Source: Pomphorhynchus laevis (taxonomy: Eukaryota; Acanthocephala; Palaeacanthocephala; Echinorhynchida; Pomphorhynchidae). From it: a stretch of 64,000 bases of DNA. This document shows, piece after piece, positions 45,901 to 57,900 of the stretch. Both the position numbers and the translations under genes were made by a program. The stretch covers positions 52,903-116,902 of the forward strand of contig WNNJ02000564.1 of assembly GCA_012934845.2 (NCBI GenBank). Direction: 5' to 3'. Position 1 is the first letter of the stretch; each line of letters starts with the position of its first letter. The notes below the pieces were generated by a model, which was given only the letters and a program-made list of their open reading frames with translations, had not been told where the DNA came from and made no database searches.

Positions 45901-48900
45901 TAGATCGAGGAAAAGGGGCAGGAACTGATAGAATGGCGGTTCCACCTAATGATATCTAATATGTTGATTCGAGGAATAGGGGCTTAAACCTGATAGCATA
46001 GCAGCTCCTCCTGATAACCTCTAATTCTTATTCTGATACATCGTCTGTTATTTATTAGTCAATTCGTAAAAATTGACTTTAATTTTAATTTAAATTTTAA
46101 ATTTTAAGTTTTATAAATTTAAATTATATAAAATATTATATAAATATTTATTATTATTTAACATAGCATTTACTCAATGAACAAAATTTGTTTATTGTTT
46201 CCACTGATCCGGAGGCCGAATTGTAGATGCAGTGCAGGGACGAGAAGTGACCAAGTATCACAATCCCAAAGTTAATGATATGACATGATATCACATGACC
46301 CAAAGTTAATGCCCATTAGTAAGGATAGGGAAGAAGACAGCGATAAATCGAAAGCTTCGTATGAAGGCTTAGCTCTTTCTTTACTACAACTGATGTGCGC
46401 AAAGAACCCATTACTGCGTTAGTTTCACAGATCCGTCTCTCAATTTTCCTATTTTTCCTACCATCCTTTAAAAACAAACGCCAAATTACATGAAATATTC
46501 CAAGTCGGGTAATTATCACTAATTCGTATCAACGATGCTACCTTGTTCCGAGCAAACCACATCGAGACAGTTTTGGATTCGCTAACATTTGACATTAAGC
46601 CGTAAATCGATCCATCAAGCATTGTAGGTAACTAGTATTGGAAGTCAACAGGACAACGTTGTCTGCGAAAAGTAAAGATGATATTCTAATGGCACCAAAC
46701 TGAAGGACAAAATCCTACAAAGCGGTTCATCTTGAAATGTTATCCACGTAAACAAGGAACAAAGTTGAAGACAATAGAGAGCCCTGACTGAGCATCAACA
46801 TCTACAGAAAACGACTCAAACTTCCCGCCTAACACAAACACAATTCGTACTTAGTTCGTACAAAGAGGCCACAACTACACGAAGGTAGTGCGGAACTTTG
46901 TACTCTTTAGTACTTCCAACAACCTTTTTCTTGGTACCCGGTCGAATGCTTTTTTAAAATCAACAATACACATGTAGACAGGTTGAGCGTACTGTTAGGT
47001 GCGTTCAAGAATAGTTGAAAGAGTGAAGATCTGATCCGTAGTTCCTCGACCTGAACAAAAGCCACAATGCTCATCCTGCAACTATCCATCGAATATCGGT
47101 TGCAGCCTTTGCACAAGAATTCTGCAAATAGCTTACTTGGTAGGCTAAGAACAGTAATGACACTATAATTTGAACATTCTCTTCGATTCAATTTCTTAAA
47201 GATCGGAATCAAGAAAAATATTTCCTGACTTCAGTGATACGTTAGAAGAGTCGTGTCATTCATTTTATACCTTCAACATCAAGAGCCTTCAAAATTTCAT
47301 GTCGAATTTCAACCCCTGCAGATTTACCATTACGAAACTTGTGAACAACAGTTATGACCTGTGCCAAGGTAATAGGATATTTCATAAGGTTCAAAGATTT
47401 TTCTTCCACAAGAGAAGGAATGCCATCCGTATTAAGGATACCTCTAAAATGTTCTTTCCAATATCTGTCTTCAATGTCGGTTAGCATATGCCTATAATTG
47501 TCTAAAACAGTCTGGGCAGATTTAAGGTTTCCAGCACGAAGGGCTTTGATCGTTCTCCGTAACATCTCAGAAGCTGATTGATAATCAAGTTCGAGACGCT
47601 CACCAAATTTCACGCAATTTGCTTTATTTTACTCTGCAACTGCTAGAGCTGCAGCTCTATTTGCATGTCGATAACTTCCTACAGCCGCCAGTGACCTATC
47701 AGACAAAGTTGTCTCATAGGCCACTTTTTTCTGATGAAGGCAGCTCTTACTGCTGGTGTTCACCAAGCAGTTCGAGAATTGCTTCCACGCCAGGTACCTA
47801 CATTCTTCAAACCACATATCCTCAAAGTCTCTTTGTCAAGCAAAGTTTTGAACATAGACCATTCTTGTTCGATATTCTCCACCTCTTCCCTCAATTTGGC
47901 AAAGTTAGCCCAGGTATAGTAAGTAAAGACTTTCCTTACAGAAGCATCTTCCAGATGTTCCCAACGAGCCCTAACACTATTAAGTTTCCCATGTATGTAT
48001 GGTAAATACTTTGCCAGATAATCTTACTAACTACAATGTAGTGGTTGGTTGACAGTTTAGTCCTTCTCTTCACAGTGTCTAGGACATATTGCCACAAATC
48101 AGATAATACGATTACGAAATCGATTAATCATTGATCGTTGACTAAGAGAATTCTAATGTCATGTGCATCAGTGGATCTCTTTACGTTCGATATTTATGAT
48201 CAATTTATGATATTATAATAAATAATGTCATTTATTATATATAAATAATATAATATATTTTTTCTAAACATTATTATATAAATGTTTATGATATAAAAGT
48301 AATATATTTTAATATAATATTCAACATGTGATAATAATATATTTAAAATCTTTTAAAATAAATGTAAATCTTATTTGTTTTTTTTTATATTTAGGTCTAT
48401 ATTTGGAAAGATTATTTTAAAACAATTTCCATTTTCAATAAAAATCTATCTCTGAAACTAACTTGATTATTTCCTTATCAGCAAAGTATTATTTATACAA
48501 ATGTTGTTTATAGCAAAACAATACTTATGTATGAGCAGGTATTTTGATGGAAGGGTATTTACACCCTTCCATCAAAATCATTTCCAGTAACATTTCCGAT
48601 CAACTAATTCAACATACCATTCCTGTCACTCATGCCCCAACCTATTTTAATTCTCCTTACTCTACCTCCCACGTAACACTTCCCAATAAGTTACATCCTT
48701 CATTTAAAATCATATCCAGTCACATCTCTGAACAAAAAATTTAAACAGCTTAAACACACATTCCAGATTATTCCTGTCAGTTCCAGATTATTCCTGTCAG
48801 TTCCAGATTATTCCTGTCAGTTCCAGATTATTCCTGTCAGTTCCAGATTATTCCTGTCAGTTCCAGATTATTACTGTCAGTTCCAGATTATTCCAGATTA

Positions 48901-51900
48901 TTCCTGTCAGTTCCAGATTATTCCTGTCAGTTCCAGATTATTCCTGTCAGTTCCAGATTATTCCTGTCAGTTCCGCTCGCTACGCTCGCGGATTGAGCTC
49001 AATCTATCGATAAAAGGTCATGCCTAAAAAAGCGCGATCTCAGATCCCTGTTCCTGATCAACAATCTTCCACATCTAAATGCAATGATGGTTATACCAGC
49101 TTTGAAGTTGGATGCGATTCCAAAGATTGCGATGTATGGACACTTGTTCGTGTTAAAATATCCGACCACTCGGTGTATAAACGTAAACATTTCACTTGCG
49201 GTTTTTGTACATCAGTACGACTACTACAGTTATCCTGCTCATCTACTCCTGTATCACACACTACCACTCAGACCAATGCTGTTTTAGATGTTTCCCTCGC
49301 ATCAACACCTGACTTCGCATCATATAATCCCATTATTGAACCTACTCTCTCACACACTCCTCGTTCAACTACGTACCAAACTTCCATTAATCTTTCTCAT
49401 TCTAACAATGCTAACGGCAAAGCTTTTCATCTCGTACCTCCTCTTTCCTATTCCTCCCCCAATCTAAATAAATCTCAAACTTCTTTATTCTCCTCACGAA
49501 CTCCTTACTCGACCCCCCCTGTATCACCTCTCAATAATTTACACCCTTCCATCAAAATCATTTCCAGTAACATTTCCGATCAACTAATTCAACACTCCAT
49601 TCCTGTCACTCATGCCCTTAACCTATTTTAATTCTCCTTACTCTACCTCCCACGTAACACTTCCCAATAAGTTACATCCTTCATTTAAAATCATATCCAG
49701 TCACATCTCTGATCAACCGATTCAACACCCCGCTCCTGTCACACTTGCTCCAACCAATATTAATTCTTTATCAAGCACCCCTGTCATTTCCACTTCTATC
49801 TGCTCATCTACCTCGACTCCAACCAGCTCTGTCCGTCTACCACTTCCACGAAATCGTTTTCCTTCGCGCGATCGCTGTATAATCATATCAAACTTAAAGC
49901 TTTCCGAATCTGCTTCTCCACAATCTCGCCTCGATGATGATGTATCTGCTTTCAGGTAGATCCTAGCAACCATTCTACCTGATGATAACCCACCACTCTT
50001 CAATAATATCGCTCCTGTATCCTTTATTCGTTTAAACAAATCCACTAAATCCAATCATCTCAGTCCTCCACTCTTAAAAATCGTTTTCCGACATAGTTCA
50101 CATGCCTCTTCTGTACTCTCCCAACGTTTTAAACTTCTTACCACTTCATCTACTTGCCGTATCTTTCCTGACCGCTCCCTTCTGATATTGCCCAGCTCAA
50201 TTTAGCTCGCATTGAAAAACATCGACGTGAAACAAACGGCGAGTCATCCTTATCTATACGTAAAATCAACGGAAATTTTCACGTTCTTCACACAAGGCCA
50301 AAAATTCGATGGCGTCCCATCTCTCCCCCTTGTCTTCTTCGCTAGTCGATCTCGCTCCTAAGCATACTTTTCGTCTTAGTCTATTCAATACTCGCTCCAT
50401 TCTTCATAAAGCTGATATGCTTCTCGATATCTTCGATCAATTATCTATCGATATTCTCTGCATTACCGAATCCTGGCACACTGACTCCGACGATCTTGCT
50501 ATTCGTCGTCTATGTCGCTCTGGTTGTTCTCTAGTTGAATCAGCTCGTCAAATTACATCTCATACATCTACTGCGTCTAACCATGGCGGTATTGTTGCCA
50601 TTGCTCGTCACCCAATGTCTTTACGTAAAATCAACGTTAACATCCGTTACACCTCGTTCGAATTACTCATATGCAGATTATCAACGCCTTTCCCTCTGGA
50701 ACTTGTGATTGTATACCGTCCAGGTTCAGTTGCCCCATCACGTATCTTCTTTAACGACCTTGCAGATCTAATGTCTCACTGTTCATTGTCTTATACTCCT
50801 TCTTTTGTTCTCGGTGACTTTAACATTCGTCTTGATCGCCCGTCTGACTCTGACTCTATCACTTTAACTAATCTTTTTTCTGATTTTAACTATAAATTAC
50901 TTTCAACAAGCCCAACTCATATTCTCGGCGGTGCTCTCGACATCATTGCTGTTCCTAACTGCTTCAATGACTATACCTCCTTGTCAATTACTGATCCTGG
51001 TTTGTCCGATCATTTCCTTGTCACTCTTACTCTTACTCGTCCCCATCCTCCTTCTCCGCCTTTACCATTATCTACACCAAGTCGACCCTGGAAGCTTCTC
51101 GATATCCCTATTCTCTGCACAGCCTTACTCAATTCTTCACTCTTTTCACTTCCTCTTAACTATCTCTCTCCCGATGATCTCTGCATTCTGTTTGATTCTG
51201 AACTTACGTCGATCCTCAATAACCTTCTACCTAGTCGACTTCGACGTTCCCAGCGCTTGCGCCATGCTCCCTGGTTCGATTCTGACTGTAGTCTTTCTAA
51301 GCGTCGACTCCGTCACTCTTTTCGTATGTATAAACGCTTTCTTAAACGTTCACCCAACTCACTCCCTCCAAATCTTCGTGATTCCTACTTTTCTCAACGC
51401 CGTTCACATCTCATTCTTATACGTACTAAACGTACTCTCTTTTGGCGAAATCAACTCGAGTCATCTTCCAACTCGAAATCTCATTGGAAAATCTTAAACT
51501 CAATTCTTTCACGATCATCTACCCCTTGTAATATAAATCCTGATGAATTTTCTTCTTATCTACAAACTAAGCTATCTAATTTACTTTCCCTACTACCCAT
51601 AGCCCCCTTGTACCCACTCTTATCTTTAATACTTCCCTCCCAGAACTATTCCACCTTCTTCCCGTTTCGTCTGATGAAGTTTCTTCGGTTCTGCTGTCAT
51701 TACCTAATAAAACCTCTCCTTCTGACCCAATTCCCACTCACTTACTTAAAAATATCTGCACTTTTATCTTACCCTTCCTAACCACATTGTTCAACTCGTC
51801 CATCCGTAGCTGTACATTTCCTTCCATCTGGAAATGCGCCACTGTAGCAATCTCTCGACTCTTCACTACCATCTTCGTACCGTCCAATCTCACTTCTCCC

Positions 51901-54900
51901 AACCCTCTCTAAACTCCTTGAGCGTCTCGTTCTTAAGCAAGTTAATACATATCTCTATTCCTCTAACTTATTTCCTCCCTTCCAAGCCGCTTTTCGCTCT
52001 AATTACTCTACCGAAATTGCATGTCTTAAAGTTTATAACGACTTACTCATCTCGCGCGATCATAAATTATGTAGTGTCATAGTTTCTCTTGATCTATCGT
52101 CTGCTTTTGACATCGTCGATCACTCGATTCTTCTACATCGCCTTCGTCATGATTATGGCTTCTCTTTACCCACTGTATCATGGTTTTCTTCATATCTATC
52201 AAACCGTACATTTCGCGTATATTCTAACTCTTCTCTCTCATCCTTCGTCCATTCCGTCCGGTGTTCCACAAGGCTCCGTATTATGCCCTATACTTTTCTC
52301 TCTTCTTCTTGGTGATTTGTCTTCGATTTCTCATAAATTTAACTTCCATGTTATGCAATATGCTGATGACATTCTCATCTATGCTCATGCACCTGTTTAT
52401 CGTATTCGCGATCTTAGTGTTTCTGCTTCCGACTGTCTTGTCTCAATTTCCAATCATCTTTCTTCCCTTCGCCTTTCTCTGAATCCTGATAAATCCAAAA
52501 TTATGTGGATCCTACCTCGACGCCTCGGCTTCGAACCTCCCTCCGTATCATTAAATTCTACAATTCTTCCTATCGTTGATAATCTCGTTTTCCTAGGCTT
52601 CCATTTTGACAACCGACTTTCACTTAAACCTTTCGTTAGAGATAAAGTACGCTCATCTACCTTGATACTCCGCAACCTCCGTCAAGTTCGTAGATTGATC
52701 GATTTCCCTTCTTGTATGACTCTCATATCATCTCTCCTTTTTTCTAGACTCGATTATTGTCTTAGTCTATTTTCCAACTCACCTAAATCCACTCTTCTTC
52801 CCCTACAACGCATCGTCAACGCAGCTGTCCGAATTCTCCTCCGTCTTCGTCGTTTTGATCACACATCCTACCATCTTGCTTCTCTCGATTTGCCTACAAT
52901 TTATTGTCGTGTTCAAATTCGTCTTCTTATCGTTGCTTTCCGCCTTGTAACTTTTTATACCCCTTCATTTCTCAACCTTCCTTTTCTTGATAATTCCGTC
53001 CTGTTTACTGCTCCTTGCGTTCCTGTAATTCCCTTCTTTTACATGTCCCAAACTACTCTACCTCCTTTGGACTCCGCTCCTTCCTGGTGGCTGCTCCTCT
53101 ATCGTGGAATCATCTGCCCATTCATATACGCCAATCAACTTCCCTGCAGTGCTTCAAACGACAAATCCGATCCCATCTGAACAATTTAACTGCTTGACTT
53201 TCTCATTTTTGTTTGTGGACTTGTAAGCGTACAGCTTGTACGCATTTGCCACATTAAATAAATTTGTATTATTATTATTATTTAGGAGTTTCACGTATCC
53301 TCTTGTTGATGATGACTGTTCACTTATCATTGTTATATGGATGAAATCATAATCACCCGTACAAAATAATAGAAAAAATATGGTGATATGTTGCTAGAGA
53401 AAGGAGTTTTCTGGCTTTTCACTTTTTTCTTCATATTTAATGCTTTTCATCTTCTAAAATTTGTCCCGAAAAAAGAAAACATTTCAAGGGAGATCAATGA
53501 AGTTCATTTTGGGATCGCAATCTTGCATGCTCTCAAAGATACATGCTGAGTTGCCTCGTTGAAGAGCCACAGTTAGTCATTGGAATAGAAAAGACGCTAA
53601 TCGTAGGTGCTCCTATTCAATCGCCTTCCAAGTTCATCCATAAATTTTGGGTGTACGGGCCGATCGCACCTAAGGACTATATTGCCACAGGTTCGAAAGC
53701 ATATGTCCTGTCGTCGAGACATGCATATTTACTTCGTCTTTTAACTTCAGCTGAGGATGCCGCAGTGCCTGCGCTGTGTGTGACGATGTGGTGGTAACTT
53801 TGGCAAAGGTTTTGTGGCATCCCAGACTAGCCATTTGCCTCCAGACCAAGGATCCAACGTGCACCCGTCGGGACACTTTCCATCATTTCGACAAATACCG
53901 CTAGGTTCTAACTAACTTGGGAAACCGGCTGTCACTAGAGCCATGCGGATAATTCCGTTCATCTCGCTGTGACGGCTATGACGAGATATATTCTTCGGTG
54001 ATTCTGTATAATCGCCTATCAAGTTCATCTAGACATTTTGTGGTGTGCGAACCTAAGGACTCTATTGCCAACGCATTTCCTAGTTTACTACGTTTTTAAT
54101 TAAGTTTTTTATGTTAATTTTAGCGTTTAACAGCAAGTGGAATTGTCGATAGTCCCTTGAGAAAAATTAAAAGATTGCTTATGATCCGTCAATATCCCTC
54201 AGTTCTGTTCGGTAAAGTAATACGCTTTGAAAGCGATGGAGATGTTTTTTATTGGGCTATAGAAGAAGCCGGATTTTCTGGATATGCTGTACGTATTCTG
54301 TATTTATAATTTTGTATTTAATATTTATTAAAATTCTTATGCTACAATAATATTTTGTAGCATTTCTGCCTCATTCTCGTCTGTTGGATCGTGAGATATA
54401 AATTTTAAATGGCAAATGAACTTGAATTTGTTAAAGTGTAAATGCGAGATTAATTTTCCTTACAAATACAATTTATTTCACTGAATTAATCGACATTCTA
54501 ATTATCCTTAAGACTAGCACCGCTATACAACGAAGAAATCTATTATCGTATGTTGTATCTACGTTATTGTTATTTGGTTCATGAATATCAATCGATAAAT
54601 TAAAACATGTTCCAAAGACTTAGGTCCCTTTTTTTCAAAGAGAGTTTACTAAACTCTCTTTTATTACAATGGGAGGCTCTTTACAATTGGAGACTAAAGG
54701 GAGATATTATTTTTGCATTAAGAGAATAAACTCGATCTTTACATTTGAATTCGATGAGTTGAATCGTCAATCGATTTCCTTACTTTCTACTAGTAAATAA
54801 CATTGGGAAGTTCTTAAACTTCCGCCAATTAGACGTGTAACTACGAATTGTTAACATGTCATTATTCGTCACCATTTATTGGCTCATTTGTGAACCAACA

Positions 54901-57900
54901 CAACAACCCCACTTACATACATAAGGAGTCGATAGGATCAAAGTGCGGAACCTGATAAACATTTTCGTGGTCAAATGGTTTTGCATTGATTCATTATTCA
55001 GGTTCATAATTCATATGATAACTTAAAACCTTGAGAAATTCAAACGTTTACTTGATAGCTATTTTGAATTGTGTCTAGAAGAAAAGACTACCCATGCTAC
55101 CTTTGTAAGAGAACATAAGGTTTACAGTACATATTCAACAAAACGGAACATTACTAACAAATTTTAAGAATTGTTGTTGATCCGGATACATAGTCTGTTA
55201 TTTGTTAGTTGTTTGATTATTTGAATTTTGAATGATCAACAAAGTAAACTTTTAATTTCAATATTTCGTTAAGGTTGGCATCATCAGAAAAACACTTACT
55301 GTATTTTTAATAAAATATTTAAAAAAATTATGTTGGGTGGTAATCGCTATGCTGTGTAGAGCATGGATCGAAACCTCGACCATGGGTATAAACCACGAGT
55401 AGAGCTATTCCTCGACCCATGACATGTTGGGTCGATAAATTGGGAACGATCCCCGATATCATAGCAGTTCTTTCTGATGACATCTAATCCTTATTCTGAT
55501 ACATTTATCATTTATTAATTACTCAATTCATAAAAATTGATTTTATTTTAAATTTCAATTTTATATTTTAACTTGATATACGTTATATAAAATCTTACAT
55601 AATGATTATTTATTATTTATAATTATTAATTATTTAATTATTAAATTTTGATTTATTGATTTAACTTGATATAAATTATATAAAATATTTTATAATTATT
55701 TATTATTTACTATTTATAACTATTCAGAGGAAATATGTCATTAGAATGTATTTGGCCCTGCTGCTATGTTGGGTCGAGGAATAAGGTCAAAACCTGGTAG
55801 CATATCAGTTCTTTCTGATGACCTATAATCCTTATTCTGATACAACGTCTGTTATGTTTTAGTCAATTCATAAAAGTTGACTTTTATTTAAAATTTCAAT
55901 TATAAATTTTAACTTGATATAAATAAATTGTATAAAATCTTATATAATTATTTATTTTGATTTTTGATTTTTTATTATTATTTTTATTACGGATGATAAA
56001 TACTTTGTATCCGAATAAGATAAAATTTAATTTCATTTGGGTCGAGTAATAAGGGTAGAAACTTGATAACAAACCTCATGACCTCTAATTCTTATTTTGA
56101 TACATCGTATGTTATTTATTAGTCAATTCATAAAAATTGACTTTTATTTTAAATTTGCTGGGTCGAAAAAGGGATGTAAACTGACAGCATAACAGTTTCT
56201 CCTGATGATTCCTTATCCTTATTCTAGATACATCGTCTGTTATTTAACAGTCAATTCATAAAATTTTGAAAATTATAAAATTTCGATTTAGCATAAATAT
56301 AGTTATTATTTAAATAATTATATTAAATACGTAAACTCATTAGCAGATTTTATTAATATAAAAGATGTAAGATGCATACATTGATTACGCATTTTCGCAA
56401 AAAATCAAAAAGCTTTACCTGCAATAATAATTTTCGGCTGGCTGTTGTTGAAACATTGCTTGAGAAGCCAGGTAATAAGATGGATCATAACAATGTGTTG
56501 GTGAAAAGTACATATATGGCGGAAAACAATGCGTTGCTAAGTAATAACAATCAACTATAATTATTAATTGAAATATAACCAACAAAATAGATGTTTTATA
56601 CAATTAAAAAGAAAATATAAAATATTACATAAATAAAGGAACAGTTTTAAAGAATATAATATTTGCGCAATAATAGAGTGACTCACAAAGAATAATATAT
56701 ACAAAGCAAAATAAACAAATTATTTAGTATATTTTACTATTTAAATTAAATTTTAAAATCCAAAGTTAAATAAATGGTCTTTTATGAAATTTAATAAAGA
56801 GATGATAATAAAGCCGATATTAGACATTTATACTTATTACAATATGAACAACTAAAGAACATAAAACGAATTCTTTATTAGAAAATAATTGCATATTCGA
56901 AGAACATAATTATTTAAAGAATGCATTTATTATTTCTATATTTGAAGCTTTTCTTAATTAAATATTCAAACTCAGAATTTATAATTAAAATATGCATATC
57001 ATCTAAAACAAGACCACAATGCAATACAGCGATGCAAAAACCAAAAATGCAAAAAAAATATTTTATTTACCGAGCAAACTATATGAAAAATGGGAGATTT
57101 AATTCAAATAATTTAAACATAAATGACATGAACATAGAACGAATTCTTTTTCAGACATTATTTATTATTCATTAAATCAATTTTAAATAAAAAATAGACG
57201 AAACAGTAGCTGTTAAAAGAAATTAATAGTAATTTAGCATTAGTAATACAAGAAAAATCTGATTTTACTATTATTTTCTTTTCTTGTCAAGAAATTGTTC
57301 TTGTTGAAGTTGCATGTATGCATTAGTAATACATTAACGCTAAAAATTATAATTATAAAGCTATACCTGCAATTATAACTTGCGGCTGACTGTGTTTGTG
57401 AAATCATTACTTGATATACAAAGTTATATAATGAATCTTGGCAATGTGTTGTTGAAAGGAATATATGGCGGTAAACAATTTGTTGCTTAGTAAAAATAAC
57501 CTGTGAATAAAAAATTAATTTAATCGAGATTGATGTTCAGATAAATTCAAAAGGAAAATATAAATTAAAGCATTAATCGAGAAACTTTTTTACAAAAAAT
57601 AATATCTCGCCAACAATAATAATGTGACTCAAGAAAGTAAAATTTATATAAAGCATAATGAACAAATAATTTAGTATTAATATATATTCGATTAAGGTCA
57701 ATGCTAAATACAAAAAATGCGAAACATTAACTGTTAAAAGAAATTAATATGAATCACAATATGATGAACTAAAGAATAATTAATTCCAAATTTGTGTCAG
57801 CAATACAGAAAATATTGATTGTATAACAAAACAACTTTATAACAATGCATAGAAATTGTAACAAAAATAACCTTAAATAAATGAAAATTATGAGAAGTCA

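Larger units (their letters stand above)
49020..53290 (+). mobile_element. L2/CR1-like LINE in intron 9, nearly full length
   Basis: ORF1 (49020-50250, frameshifted), APE endonuclease (50309-51500), RT (51690-53197) and a 3' end with an (ATT)n tail at 53265-53285, the usual 3' microsatellite of this group. Codons are richer in GC than the host. Disruption is limited to a few frameshifts, so it is much younger than its minus-strand relative at 28-29.8 kb. Confidence 0.8.

Noticed and set aside
48761-48974. Regular 20-bp repeat suggesting a CRISPR-like array
   Set aside because: The units are contiguous without spacers and the genome is eukaryotic.
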